Shown: positions 26,796 through 36,623 of the stretch, piece by piece | Position numbering within the stretch: the stretch's first letter is position 1 | Layout: each line of letters starts with the position of its first letter | Assembly: GCF_003269295.1 (NCBI RefSeq) | Contig: NZ_QLTT01000005.1 | Coordinates: 248,001 to 312,000, forward strand | Source of the DNA: Lentzea atacamensis | GTDB lineage: Bacteria > Actinomycetota > Actinomycetes > Mycobacteriales > Pseudonocardiaceae | DNA: 64,000 nt | Direction of reading: 5' to 3' | Made by a program: the position numbers and the translations under genes | The notes under the pieces: generated by a model | Database searches by the model: none | Told to the model about the DNA's origin: nothing | The model's input: only the letters and a program-made list of their open reading frames with translations

Positions 26796-29700
26796 TCGCC
26801 CAGCACCGCCAAAGCGTCCTTCTGGACCAGAGTCAGGTCGACTACTTCGCGGCCACCGTTGTCCACGACGACAACCCGTTCTTTCGATGACGGGCGTGAC
26901 TTTCGTGCCAGCATGACGACCCGGTCGAACATCGACAGCGCGCCTTTGTCCTTCGGTGCCGCGGTGAAGACCAGTTGAAGGCCGAGTTTGTCGGCGGCGA
27001 GTCGCATCGTGCGCACGAACTGATCCGCCGATGCCTGGCCGAACGGATTGTCCAGCCAGAGCCACCCGATCGACGACGGTTCGCCGGAGGCACGGACCCT
27101 CGTCATCGCGGCATACAGCAGCACGCCGGCGGTGACGCGCTGTCCTCCTGAGAAGTTCTTCAGCTCGGCCACGTCCACGCGGTCGACCGCGAGATTGGTG
27201 TGGGGCTTGAGGATGCGCACCTGGAATGGTGCGTCCACGAGTGCACGGGCTGCGGCGAACAACATCTCCTGCGCGTCGGAACGACCCGTGCCGGGTGCGA
27301 GGAGGGAGTGGACGACCCGTGCGACTCGGTCGACGGCCACGGACTCGTCATCGGGCACCGGTTCGTGGTCGATGGTCACGAACTTCCTCTGTGACCATTC
27401 GCCCAACCCTTCCGGTAAACTCGACTGGTTCTGGTAAGCGCGTAGGCGTTGAAGCGCTGTAGCGGCTTGAACGTGCAGCATCTTGGCCGTGGTGCGAACG
27501 TGCTTGTCGTGATCGGCGAGGTCGTCACGCAAGGTCGCTATCCGTTGCTCCAGTTCGTCGGCGATCCGCATCGCGTCCGCAGGGAGCTGTTCATCACCAC
27601 GCAGCCGATGAATCAGGTCGACCAGTCGTGGGTCCTGATCGGTCCGACCTTCGACGAGCCGCGCCTGTGGACTGTTGGCTTGTGCGCGTACGGCGTTCGC
27701 CGCCCGGTTCTGGTTGCCTTCGTCGGCGTCCAGATCATGCCGTGTGGTGTGGATCCGTTCGTTCGCCTCGTCCAGCTGGTCGATCAACTGGTCGACGTCG
27801 GCGGCGGGCCTGCCGTCCTTGATCGGAGCAGCTAGTCGGCGCAGCGGCTTCACTGCCCGCTCGACGAGCTTCGTGGCCTCCTCGGCGCGCTGGAGCGCGT
27901 TCTTGGCGTCGTCCAGGTTCGCCTCGGCTTCGCGGTGGGCTTCGGACAGTTCCGCGGCCTTGGCGTCGAGCCTGAAGGCGACCCGCTCCGCCTCTCGCGC
28001 CTCGGTGATCGCGTTGGCGGGCGGGAACCCCTCGACGTCGGGCGATGTCCGGTCGGCGACCTCGGCCGCGCGAGATTGGTAGTTCGTGTGTGCCGTATCT
28101 GCGTGAGCTTGTGCCTTGCTGTATCTCTCGCGTGCGACACCCTCGTGTGTCTCTGCGGTGGCCACCGATTCGGTCAGTGCCACCGGATGACGCGCTCCGT
28201 CAGTTTCGGCGAGCTGTTCAGCGAGGGCACGGAGAGCGGGGTCGCGGCTGAGCCGCGCCTCGAGGTCAGCCAGTTTCGACCGAGTGCGGTGGATGGTCTG
28301 GTGGAGTTCCGGATCGACAGCTGCACTCGCCAATGCCGCCTCGACGCTCGCGAGCCGCGCCCGGAGTGCCGCTTCGCCTGCCGTCGGGATCGGACCTTCC
28401 GAGTTCGGGGCGAGTCCTGCAGCGCGCAGCGCTTCGACCATGTCGGCGTGCTGTCTGGTCGCATCTTTCGCCGTTTGCTCCATGTCGCGGGCCTTCTCCC
28501 GCAACTCTGGTATCTGGGTGTCCAGCTCTGCGACGCGCTGTCTGAGCGTGAGTTCCTTCTCCAGGTGCGCCGGGAGGTCCTGCCTCGCCTGCGATCCAGC
28601 CCTTGCCGCCTCGACGACGGGCATCAACAGCAGTCGCGTATCCCTCAAGTCGTCAATCGCGGTTTGCGCGTCGATCCTCTGTTGCTGCGCTTCTTCTCTT
28701 TGTGCCGCAAGGACCTCCAGCTCATCCTCTGCGGCCTGCAGATCGGTCTGTGCCGCGGCCCGGCGTTCGTGAGCCGCATGAGCCTTATCAGCGAGGCCGC
28801 GCCTCGGGTCTGTGGGAAAGTCCGTCCAAAGCGAGGCGAACGACGCGGCCATGTCTCGCGCGTTGGATGCGCGGCGTGTCGCCAAGTCGATCTCGGCGTT
28901 GGCCTCTGCCAGTGCGTCCGCCGCCTTGTCGACCATCTTCGACGCCGCATCCCTGTCGTACGTACCGGGCGGCGGCAACAGCACGCGGCCGTGTGCACCG
29001 TCGTCAGCCAACGTTCGTGCCCTTGCGGCGGCTGGGTCGACGACAGCGCCGATCCACACCGCGACGTCTCGGTCCACGTTCGCTGCCAGTTCGGCGGCGC
29101 GGTCGAGCAGGTCCGGTCGCGCCACGACCACCCCGGACACGATTTCCGGACGGGCCAGGGCGAAGGCAGTGGCCTCCTCGGCGGTCATGGTGTCGGCAAG
29201 CCAGCACCACCCAGGCCAGGCGAGGATGCTGTCCGGCTGTTCAGTCAGGAGGGCGACGACGTCCTCAGCGAGCTGCGGCGGAGGAAGCAACCCGTCCGAG
29301 CCGACCGAGTGGATGGTGCGTTGTGCAACGTCGCGGCGTTGCCGGGCGGTCGCCGCGTCCTCTTCGTACACACGCGCGTACTCGGCGAGAGACTCGACGA
29401 TCGACGCGCGCGCTTCCCACGGATCGTCCACGCCGGAGCCCACGACGTCCAGGAAGCGGACATCTGTTGTCAGCGCTCGAATTCGGCTCTCGATCGCTAG
29501 GAGGGCGCGCTCAGCCTTCTCGGCGTCGTCACGAGCTGTGTCGGCACGCCGTTGTGCCCCGGACAGAACCTTCTCAGTCTTGCGGATGCTGCGGTCGGCC
29601 TCCGTCAGCGTTCGGTCAGCGGCATCGCGGTCGAGCTGCGCCCGATGCTCGCTTTCGGCAGCCTGCTCGGCGCGCTGTGCCGGATCCTCACCTTCACCGA

Positions 29701-31183
29701 GAAGTCCATCGAGTACGGCCTGGTTGAGCACCAGTTCCGATGTCTCGATCGTCGATCGGAGCTGACCGACATGCTGCGCCTGAGCGGCGTGGTCGCGGAC
29801 GTAGGCGCGGAGGTCTTGCTCCGCGTCGCGGAGCACCGCCGCCGCGGCTTCGAACAGTCGGGCCGCTTCCTCGGAGGCCCGACCGGCACGGTCCCGCCGG
29901 CTGGTCAACAACCGGGCCAACTCCCGGCGGTGCAGTTCCTCGTCCTGCCGCAGCTCCTCGGTCTGCTTCTCCGCCGCGTCACGACGCTCTTCCAGACCTG
30001 CCAGAACGCCTTGGTTCACGGTGAAGTCAAGGACATCACCAACCAGCCGCCACGCGTTCAAGACGCGTACCGCCTCGTCCCGATCGCGAGCACGCTGCTC
30101 TGCGATGTTGCGTGCGTCGGCTGCGGTCAGCTCGAAGGCGCGCAGTTCCATGCGCAGGCGGTGGGCCTGTGCACGTCTGAGGGCGGCGCCGGCGTCGCGG
30201 CGCTTCTTGTCGTACTCGCCCTGCAGTCGGTTCGCGGTTTCACTCTCGGCGGCCAACGCTCTGATCGTCGCGTCGCCGACGGTCAGCACCCTCACAGCGT
30301 CGGCTTCAGCCGTCGCCAGTGCTCGTCGACTGGCACCGACGCGGTCGTAGGCGACGGCAAGATCCAGGATCGGTCCCGCCAGCTTCTCCCACAGATCCAG
30401 TTCGGTGACCCAGTGAGGTCGCGCGGAAGCGTTGGCGCGCAGCGTCTCGATGCTCTTGGTGATCTGGTCAACGGTCGAGGAGGACATCGTCGCGCCGGTC
30501 AGCCACCGCACGAACGCGTCGGAGTCGGCGAACCGCATGACCCTGTCCACGCCTCCCTCCGACGCGTTCATGATGGTTTGAAACCGCACCTGCTCCAGGT
30601 CGATGCCCGCGTTGGCAAGCCAACGCTGCCAGCTCCCCTGATGATCGGACGGTGCGTACGGAGCGCCTGCTCCGCTTCGCGGGAGGATTTCGCGCACACC
30701 GCTGATGAACTGGGGACGGGTCGCCCACCGGCCCGCCTGAGTGCGAAACGGCAGATCGTCGATCGTGGGCCCGGCCACACCACACTGCCATCCGTAGAAG
30801 TGCCGGTGAAGTCTCCCTGGGTTGTCCAGGTCTCTCGTGCCGCCGTCCGGCCACTCGGCGACCATCCCGACGACAACCCGCTGCAGCTCACCATCAACCA
30901 CTCTGCTGACCTGCTCCACGACATGGCAGACGTCCCGCGAGCGCACCAGCTTGGCCAGAGATCGGTCCGAATCACCGCGGATGAAGTCCCGCGAATGCGG
31001 AAGGTACAGCGCGTACCGCAAGGCGGTGATCATGGTCTTGCCGGTTCCGTTGTCGGCCCACAGCGCCGCGTGGCCCGAGGCGTCGAACGGGTCGGCCCAG
31101 CCGATGTCCAGGCCCTCCAGGCGCGACTCGTCGCGGCCGGCACCAGCGAGATAGGTGCGCTCCAAACGCCAGGCCGTGTGCAT
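26792..31183 (-). CDS. jetC: JetC-like SMC ATPase of a Wadjet-type system
   Basis: A 1463-aa SMC/MukB-like ATPase. The Walker A motif is WADNGTGKTMITAL (residues 42-55), after which the chain has head insertions and very long Ala/Glu/Arg-rich coiled coils (roughly residues 250-600 and 760-1200). The C-terminal head has the signature KNFSGGQRVTAG, the Walker B stretch IGWLWLDNPFGQAS (Asn-Pro after the Asp instead of Glu-Pro) and VFTAAPKDKG. Such a protein would extrude DNA loops with JetA/JetB and hand circular plasmids to JetD. It begins with ATG overlapping the JetB TGA (TGATG) and ends overlapping JetD. The non-canonical Walker B is also seen in MukB-like relatives to my knowledge, but should be checked. 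Confidence 0.82.
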   Translation of the reverse strand: MHTAWRLERTYLAGAGRDESRLEGLDIGWADPFDASGHAALWADNGTGKTMITALRYALYLPHSRDFIRGDSDRSLAKLVRSRDVCHVVEQVSRVVDGELQRVVVGMVAEWPDGGTRDLDNPGRLHRHFYGWQCGVAGPTIDDLPFRTQAGRWATRPQFISGVREILPRSGAGAPYAPSDHQGSWQRWLANAGIDLEQVRFQTIMNASEGGVDRVMRFADSDAFVRWLTGATMSSSTVDQITKSIETLRANASARPHWVTELDLWEKLAGPILDLAVAYDRVGASRRALATAEADAVRVLTVGDATIRALAAESETANRLQGEYDKKRRDAGAALRRAQAHRLRMELRAFELTAADARNIAEQRARDRDEAVRVLNAWRLVGDVLDFTVNQGVLAGLEERRDAAEKQTEELRQDEELHRRELARLLTSRRDRAGRASEEAARLFEAAAAVLRDAEQDLRAYVRDHAAQAQHVGQLRSTIETSELVLNQAVLDGLLGEGEDPAQRAEQAAESEHRAQLDRDAADRTLTEADRSIRKTEKVLSGAQRRADTARDDAEKAERALLAIESRIRALTTDVRFLDVVGSGVDDPWEARASIVESLAEYARVYEEDAATARQRRDVAQRTIHSVGSDGLLPPPQLAEDVVALLTEQPDSILAWPGWCWLADTMTAEEATAFALARPEIVSGVVVARPDLLDRAAELAANVDRDVAVWIGAVVDPAAARARTLADDGAHGRVLLPPPGTYDRDAASKMVDKAADALAEANAEIDLATRRASNARDMAASFASLWTDFPTDPRRGLADKAHAAHERRAAAQTDLQAAEDELEVLAAQREEAQQQRIDAQTAIDDLRDTRLLLMPVVEAARAGSQARQDLPAHLEKELTLRQRVAELDTQIPELREKARDMEQTAKDATRQHADMVEALRAAGLAPNSEGPIPTAGEAALRARLASVEAALASAAVDPELHQTIHRTRSKLADLEARLSRDPALRALAEQLAETDGARHPVALTESVATAETHEGVARERYSKAQAHADTAHTNYQSRAAEVADRTSPDVEGFPPANAITEAREAERVAFRLDAKAAELSEAHREAEANLDDAKNALQRAEEATKLVERAVKPLRRLAAPIKDGRPAADVDQLIDQLDEANERIHTTRHDLDADEGNQNRAANAVRAQANSPQARLVEGRTDQDPRLVDLIHRLRGDEQLPADAMRIADELEQRIATLRDDLADHDKHVRTTAKMLHVQAATALQRLRAYQNQSSLPEGLGEWSQRKFVTIDHEPVPDDESVAVDRVARVVHSLLAPGTGRSDAQEMLFAAARALVDAPFQVRILKPHTNLAVDRVDVAELKNFSGGQRVTAGVLLYAAMTRVRASGEPSSIGWLWLDNPFGQASADQFVRTMRLAADKLGLQLVFTAAPKDKGALSMFDRVVMLARKSRPSSKERVVVVDNGGREVVDLTLVQKDALAVLGE

Positions 31184-31929
31184 CAGGACTCCCGCTCGTC
31201 GAGATGGACCACCTGTTCGGCCACGTGCGACTGGACGATCGTCTGCCAGGCGAGCGGTCCTCCGCTGGTGGCGACGTGGGCGCGGAAGCGGTCGGTGGAA
31301 CGCCAGACACGCAGGCCGTGCAGTGGCGGCGCCACTGATCTGTCCGCAATCAACAGGCCAAATGCCCCGAGCAGGCCGAGGGCGTCGTCGCACATCTTGA
31401 CCGTGCAGCCCACCGCGAGGTTCCGGCCCTTGCCGTAGGCGACCTGCTTGCGGCGCCGGTACGCCTCCCAAGCCTCGTCCAGTCCGGCATCCAGGCCGAT
31501 GTCTCCAGACTCCACCGCGGTGGCGTGCTCACGAACGAGCCGGTCCACGTCGACCGCGGTGACCCGTCGGGTGCCGGGCTCCCGCACCGATCGGGAGGTC
31601 GGGTAGCACCAGGCCGCTGTGCCGCCGAGGGCTACTCCGTAGATCATGCGGTCCTCAGCACCTTTGACCCGCAGCCAGGGGGCGGTGTCCGACACCGCCA
31701 TCGGTGAGTCGGGCTCGGCGGCCAACACGAGACCGACTGCTCGGTCAGCGGTGAGCACTCGTACGCCGAGGCCTGCGATGACCTGGTCGAAGGCTGTGCG
31801 CAGATCGGGGTCGGCGTGGTAGCGGTCCAGAAGTCGGCCGTAGTCGTCGTGGCGGCTGGGAGTGAGCGTGTGGTCCAGCGCGTATCGGAGGAGAAAGCCG
31901 GCGTCCCGAGCGTCGTCACGAGCGGTCAT
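31183..31929 (-). CDS. jetB: JetB-like (MukE/KITE-type) subunit
   Basis: A 248-aa protein, MTARDDARDAGFLLRYALDH onward, between the JetA-like and SMC genes. Winged-helix-like segments (residues 20-75, VIAGLGVRVLTADRAVGLVL) and size fit JetB/MukE-type KITE subunits that dimerise and bind the kleisin. I recognise it by position and size, not by a specific motif. The ATG at 31929 overlaps the JetA stop by 14 bases. Its stop shares one base with the JetC start. Tight overlaps show that the four proteins are made in stoichiometric coupling. Confidence 0.65.
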   Translation of the reverse strand: MTARDDARDAGFLLRYALDHTLTPSRHDDYGRLLDRYHADPDLRTAFDQVIAGLGVRVLTADRAVGLVLAAEPDSPMAVSDTAPWLRVKGAEDRMIYGVALGGTAAWCYPTSRSVREPGTRRVTAVDVDRLVREHATAVESGDIGLDAGLDEAWEAYRRRKQVAYGKGRNLAVGCTVKMCDDALGLLGAFGLLIADRSVAPPLHGLRVWRSTDRFRAHVATSGGPLAWQTIVQSHVAEQVVHLDERES

Positions 31930-33418
31930 CTTCGGTTCCCTTCCGGTGGATGAGCAGGTCCGGCAGATCCAGGTCAGACAGAACTGCGCGGATCCCGTCG
32001 TCGACGGCCCACCACTCGTCGTGTGCATCCGGGATGTTGTCGGGACGCCACAGCATCATCGCGTCGAGTGCCAGCAAGAGCCGGAGGCGACGGCGTGCCG
32101 TGTCCGCGGTTCCGGCCAGCACCGCCAACTCCTCCACCAGGCCGATGTCCTGGTGGGTGAACAGCACGTCGACGTCGTTCAGCAGTTCGGTCAACCGAGT
32201 CTTCATTCCGGGAGACGCACGGTGCGCCCGCAGCAGGTCGGCGGTGCTGTGGAACTGCTCAGGAAACTGTTCGTACACGCCGTCGCTGTCCACGAGCGGA
32301 TCTCCGGGCTCAGCCGGGCCGGGGATGTCCAGGACCCTCCTCGGCGGCGCAACCAGGCGATTTGTCAGAGCCGTGAAGTCGAGCAGGCGAGCTGATGCGG
32401 GCGGTGACGCGTTGGCACCGGGTGGCAGTTCTTCGCCGATGAGCAACGCGGTCAACACATCGGTCGTCGGGTCCACCGCGCTGACGGGCGCAGCGCTGAA
32501 GGCCTGGGCAGCCTGGGCGGTACGCCACCTCGGAGTAGCGCCGATGACCTCGGTGTGCAGTTCGGCGAGGATCTCCACCGCGTCCGACAGGCGGCCCGCT
32601 GCTCCCGTGAGCAGCCGGACCTCGTCCGGGTTCTGCTTCTCCGAAGCATCGGCGCGCATGTGTTCCAAGTGCCTTAGCAGGGTGCCGTCGACCTCGACGC
32701 GGCGCTGCACGTGCTTCTTCGCAGCCGACAGCTCCGGACGCAGAGCGTTGATGTAGTCGATCCGGCTGACGTCCCGTTCAGCCTCGGAGATCATCCTGCG
32801 GACGTTGGCGGCGTACGTGCGCGAGAGCGTCAACGCATCCTCCGCCGACTCGATCGCCGCGTCGAGCCGGCCGCTCTGGGCTTGTGCCCTCATCACCGCG
32901 ATGACGGCCTCGTGCTCGTCCTCGAGCGACCGGTTGGTGGCGATCAGCAGCAGCGTCACAGCGGTGTTGTCGACGTTGACCTGCAGCGTCGAACCATCGA
33001 CGGCAAGAGTCTCGTACAACACCCGCACCGAATGCGTCACTTTGCGCCACGCCAAGCCTGGGTCCGCGAAGTCCACTGAGAAGTACGGGCTTGGCTCGTC
33101 GTGGCGCAGAAGGTGGTCGAGCACATGCCGGGCGACGTGTGCGTGCTCTTCGTACGGACGGTCGGGAGCCATGGCGGCCGCCGTCCTCGTCATCTCTTCC
33201 AGCACCTCGGTGCGCGGAGCACCGAAGTTGCCGTCCAGCCCCGAGGACAAGGCGATCATGTCGACCGTGACCTGGATCAGCGCGATGAAGTCGTAAGCCG
33301 ACCACTGCACAGCCGATGGGTTGCGTGCCCGGTTGAGGTGGAGTTCGAAGATCGGCGACAGGTGCGCGAGCACACGGCGGCGGCGTGCAGCAGTGCCGAC
33401 CAGCGGTGAAATGTTCAC
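31916..33418 (-). CDS. jetA: JetA-like kleisin subunit
   Basis: A 500-aa first gene of the operon. The N-terminal 130 residues are helical (AHLSPIFELHLNRARNPSAV), followed by a predicted coiled coil (about 165-270) and a C-terminal small domain (about 370-495) ending DLPDLLIHRKG. This N-helical/coiled-coil/C-winged layout matches kleisin-type JetA proteins that bridge the two SMC heads. The protein starts GTG at 33418 (VNISPLVGTAARRRR). A near-perfect 18-bp palindrome at 33433-33450 lies just upstream. The family cannot be named precisely from sequence alone: it does not resemble the DUF3375 form I know. Confidence 0.62.
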   Translation of the reverse strand: MNISPLVGTAARRRRVLAHLSPIFELHLNRARNPSAVQWSAYDFIALIQVTVDMIALSSGLDGNFGAPRTEVLEEMTRTAAAMAPDRPYEEHAHVARHVLDHLLRHDEPSPYFSVDFADPGLAWRKVTHSVRVLYETLAVDGSTLQVNVDNTAVTLLLIATNRSLEDEHEAVIAVMRAQAQSGRLDAAIESAEDALTLSRTYAANVRRMISEAERDVSRIDYINALRPELSAAKKHVQRRVEVDGTLLRHLEHMRADASEKQNPDEVRLLTGAAGRLSDAVEILAELHTEVIGATPRWRTAQAAQAFSAAPVSAVDPTTDVLTALLIGEELPPGANASPPASARLLDFTALTNRLVAPPRRVLDIPGPAEPGDPLVDSDGVYEQFPEQFHSTADLLRAHRASPGMKTRLTELLNDVDVLFTHQDIGLVEELAVLAGTADTARRRLRLLLALDAMMLWRPDNIPDAHDEWWAVDDGIRAVLSDLDLPDLLIHRKGTEDDRS

Positions 33419-33432
33419 ATCTCACGCCCAGC

Positions 33433-33450
33433 AACGACAATTGGCGTTGC
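33433..33450 (-). promoter_or_regulatory. Palindrome upstream of the Wadjet-type operon
   Basis: CAACGACAATTGGCGTTG is an 18-bp inverted repeat with one mismatched pair, 15 bases before the jetA start codon; a repressor operator is the natural guess. The rest of the 33451-33767 gap holds no gene I can support, only a short natural-looking minus frame (MEVAWAELGNRR) that runs into jetA out of frame. Confidence 0.5.
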
Positions 33451-33767
33451 TGGATCCTGGTTGCGAACCTCCGGTTGCCGAGTTCGGCCCACGCCACCTC
33501 CATGAGCTTGTCTAGCTGCCATACCTCTCATCGCTCAATCCGCCGCCCGTGTTGCATTCAGCGCGTTCGCGGTCAAGGCTGAACAACAAGCAGGCCATCT
33601 CGGAACTTGCAATCGTCATAACTGTCGTAGCGACTCGGAGCCTGTGGAGCTATCCGCCATCACAGCGATCCTGGAGCGAACTGCTGGGATTGGCATCCAG
33701 CCGCACACGAGTCGACTACACCCGGCGGAAGCAGCATGTCCGAACCCCAGCAACGGCGAGTCGACGC

Positions 33768-35627
33768 TCACAAATCGGTAGCGGTGGCGGGTGGTTGTCC
33801 CAGGTTCCAGTCCACCGGTTCGACCATGCGCGAGATCGGTTTGCTGGCGGCGTGGAATCGCAGGCCTCTGGGACCGTCCACTCCGGCGGCCGGCATGTCG
33901 ATCAGCCACTCCAGGACGTCGTCGCCGAGCTGGTCCGGTTCTGCGACGTCGATGACGAAACGCTCTGGGCCGAATTGGTCGTACGGCACCGGAAGCGCGA
34001 TGCCGCCTGCGACGGCATCCTCGACGATCGCCTGGCAGATTGCCGTCCAGCGACCTTGTCCCCACCAGTGCCAGGTGTAGCTGGTGGAGCCGCCGATCGT
34101 CAGCAACCTCAAAGTGGCCGTCGGGCCGAGCAGGTCTTCATCGAGGCGACACCACGTCGTGAGATTCTCGCTCACGGTGCCCCGCACTTCCTGCCATCCC
34201 TCGCCGAAAAGCGCAGAGATCGTCCTGCCGTCCGGCAAGGCCCACTCAGGATCGGTCAGCGCCGCCTCCAGGCCGATCCAGTCGACGCCCTCGTCGGGGT
34301 CGACGTGCTCGGCGATCTTCCTGGTGACCGCGATGTTGATCCGGGCCATCAGCACGTCGTCCGGTACGTGCCAGGCCTCGACCGCGGTGTCATTGCGCCA
34401 GCACCACGCCGCGATTCCGTGGACTGCGGCGTCCGGGACCAGATCCGGCAGTACGCCCTGCCCGAACCCGTCAACGACCGTGGAGAAGAAGGTCCGGAGG
34501 TACGTGTCTGCGTCGAGACCATCAACGACTTCAACGACCGTCTTCTGGCGATAGCCAGCGATCTCGTCGAAGACGAACTCGGTCAACTGGACATCCATGA
34601 ACTGCCGCAAAGTCACGTCGGAGTCAGGATCCACCTCGACGCGGGTCGCGTCGAGCAGGCCGAGGGCACCGGCACGTTCCGCGACGAGCCGCTGCTGTTC
34701 GTCGGCGTCTCCGTCGAGTTCGATCACGACCTCGTCGTCGAGCATGCTGAAGATCTGCGGCCAGCCACCTGGGTAGTCGTCGTGGAGAAGCCGGAGTCGC
34801 GCGTTGGAAGGGTGATATTCGACGTCGAAGGCCATGCAAGTCCGGCGCATGGTCGTGTAGAGGATCGGTCCGGTCTCGTCGTCGTACTCGTGGAAGTAGT
34901 CGTGCTCGCCTTCCGACCATCCGGCCCATTCGAAGCAGCTGACCAGTGTCTCGAGGTGTTCGGCGTGCTCGGCCCACTCTTCGTCGGACGGCGCGTCCTC
35001 ATCAGGCACCGGTCTGCTCATGCGCCCCACGAGCCAGGCAGCAGCTTCGGGGTCGTCCACGGAGAGCAGGAGCGAGAGTCGGCGGGGTCCGCCCTCGCCG
35101 GTTTCGAAACCTCGGAAGACGGACACGTCGACTCCGCGTCCAGCGCAGACTTCTCGCAGTCGTGTCTCGGCCTCCTTCAGCGCCTCGTTGTCCTTGAGCA
35201 CCTGTTCGCGGGCCTGCAGGCGCTCGCGCTCAATCTTCTGTGCATCCAGGCGACGTTCTGCTCGCCATGCGGCAACCTGCTCGCCGGTCCCCCAGACTTC
35301 CCGTTTGTCCACCTCCCACGTTGCGACCTTGCGCTCGTTCAACAACCGTCGCAGGGCGTACGACACGGTCGGCGGTGAGAGCGACAGCCGGCTGGCGACC
35401 TCCGCCGCCGTCAGCAACCCGCCTTCCTTCTCCTGTTCCCCGAAGAGCCAGAGGATCTGTCCCTCGGTGGACCACAGCGGGTTGGAGTCGAGCTCCTGCA
35501 GTTCGCTCGGAGTCATGTGCTTCCGACAGGCAGGCGCCACCGTGTTCAACGGCACCGACTGGCGAACCACCGCTCCGCACGGCGTTCCGGCCTTCGTCGG
35601 ACGTCCGCACTTCGCGCGGTCAGTCAC
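33768..35627 (-). CDS. Uncharacterised 619-aa protein with an N-terminal HTH
   Basis: An intact long gene of no family I recognise. The start MTDRAKCGRPTKAGTPCGAV and a following CRKH suggest a small Cys-rich zinc-like knuckle, then LLTAAEVASRLSLSPPTVSY with ALRRLLNERKVATWE is a MarR/winged-helix-type HTH (residues about 70-115). After that comes a coiled-coil stretch (120-165) and a large acidic region (180-615) with motifs such as CFEWAGWSEGEHDYFHEYDD. GC-rich codon use is normal. Located directly upstream of the Wadjet-type operon, divergent from 35697. It may sense DNA or an infection signal; that is inference only. Confidence 0.8.
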   Translation of the reverse strand: MTDRAKCGRPTKAGTPCGAVVRQSVPLNTVAPACRKHMTPSELQELDSNPLWSTEGQILWLFGEQEKEGGLLTAAEVASRLSLSPPTVSYALRRLLNERKVATWEVDKREVWGTGEQVAAWRAERRLDAQKIERERLQAREQVLKDNEALKEAETRLREVCAGRGVDVSVFRGFETGEGGPRRLSLLLSVDDPEAAAWLVGRMSRPVPDEDAPSDEEWAEHAEHLETLVSCFEWAGWSEGEHDYFHEYDDETGPILYTTMRRTCMAFDVEYHPSNARLRLLHDDYPGGWPQIFSMLDDEVVIELDGDADEQQRLVAERAGALGLLDATRVEVDPDSDVTLRQFMDVQLTEFVFDEIAGYRQKTVVEVVDGLDADTYLRTFFSTVVDGFGQGVLPDLVPDAAVHGIAAWCWRNDTAVEAWHVPDDVLMARINIAVTRKIAEHVDPDEGVDWIGLEAALTDPEWALPDGRTISALFGEGWQEVRGTVSENLTTWCRLDEDLLGPTATLRLLTIGGSTSYTWHWWGQGRWTAICQAIVEDAVAGGIALPVPYDQFGPERFVIDVAEPDQLGDDVLEWLIDMPAAGVDGPRGLRFHAASKPISRMVEPVDWNLGQPPATATDL

Positions 35628-35696
35628 TTCGCACCTCCGGTTCGCGCCTAGGATCCGTTCCTTCGACCAAGCGGCGATCGACGAGGTTCACGAACG

Positions 35697-36617
35697 ATGA
35701 TCCAGATCGGCGACGAGCAAATCTACCGGCAGCGGGACCAAGATCCTTCGCAACGCGTGCGCGTCGTCTCGATCGACACGAGTAGACGAAATCCGCGCTA
35801 CGAGATCGAGTTCCTCGACGGCGAGCGGGCCGGCAAGCGGGAGAACGTCCCCGAGAGGCGACTGCGAGGGCCTTGGTCGGGGGTGCGCCAGTACGACGAG
35901 AACGTGGCGAACTGGGAGCGTGTATCGGCTTTCGAGCTCACCGACGTCGAGGAGTCCGCGGTGGAGCTCGTCTTCGAGGCGTTGATTCCAGAGGAGGTGG
36001 CAAATCGGCTTTGGAACGACAACGTCACCGAGATCGCCGATCCGGTGAAGCTCGAGGCGCTGATCGGGTCGTCGGTGACGGAGCTCGTCGAGCGCGTCGA
36101 GTCACTCACCAACGACGAGGGCAACGAACTCGTGTCGCCCGAGGGCACGCTCATCATCGCGGAGCTCGCCTGCACGGTGAACCCGATGCCGGTGCTCACC
36201 CTCGTGCTGGAGGAAGAACGGGAATACCGCGAGAAGAGCAAGCACGGCTGGACCATTTCCAGCAGCCGCGGCGAGGATTGGACCGTCAGCCCCGAGCGGA
36301 TGTACAGCCGATACCTGGAGTCCATCCGCCCGCTCCACGAACTGCTCCGCGGCTGGTGCGGTCATCGGGCCGTGTCCCTACAGGAACGGCTCGGCGCGGC
36401 GGAGGCTGAGGTGAGGCGCCTCGATCTGCTCGTCACGCGCCTGGTCGACGAGTTGCGCGAGAACGGCCACAGCAGGTTCGCCGACGTGATCGCCGAAGTG
36501 CACGAGGAAGAACGCATCACCCCGGCGAACTTCCGCCCTGTCGTCGACCGCCCGTTGAAGCCCTCGGAGATTCCCGTGCGGTACATCGAGGTTCCGCGTC
36601 GCCGCCGATGGGGCTGA
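35697..36617 (+). CDS. Uncharacterised 306-aa protein
   Basis: Intact, acidic protein. The first 60 residues (MIQIGDEQIYRQ..., YEIEFLDGERAGKRENV) look like a small beta-barrel (SH3/Tudor-like); the middle is helical, and a coiled coil spans about residues 230-275. No catalytic motif is seen. It is divergent from the 619-aa gene (69-base gap) and converges on 36624, leaving 6 bases. ATG at 35697 lacks a strong ribosome-binding site. Present only as a member of the island; function unknown. Confidence 0.8.
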   Translation: MIQIGDEQIYRQRDQDPSQRVRVVSIDTSRRNPRYEIEFLDGERAGKRENVPERRLRGPWSGVRQYDENVANWERVSAFELTDVEESAVELVFEALIPEEVANRLWNDNVTEIADPVKLEALIGSSVTELVERVESLTNDEGNELVSPEGTLIIAELACTVNPMPVLTLVLEEEREYREKSKHGWTISSSRGEDWTVSPERMYSRYLESIRPLHELLRGWCGHRAVSLQERLGAAEAEVRRLDLLVTRLVDELRENGHSRFADVIAEVHEEERITPANFRPVVDRPLKPSEIPVRYIEVPRRRRWG

Positions 36618-36623
36618 GACTGC

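Noticed and set aside
26792..31183. RecN/SbcC repair protein instead of an SMC of a defence system
   Set aside because: The gene is tightly overlapped with a Toprim nuclease and two kleisin/KITE-size genes, and its length (1463 aa) fits JetC/MukB better.
33451..33503. Longer jetA starting at an ATG near 33503
   Set aside because: The open frame there (MEVAWAELGNRR) is in a different frame from JetA and turns shadow-like within 40 residues.
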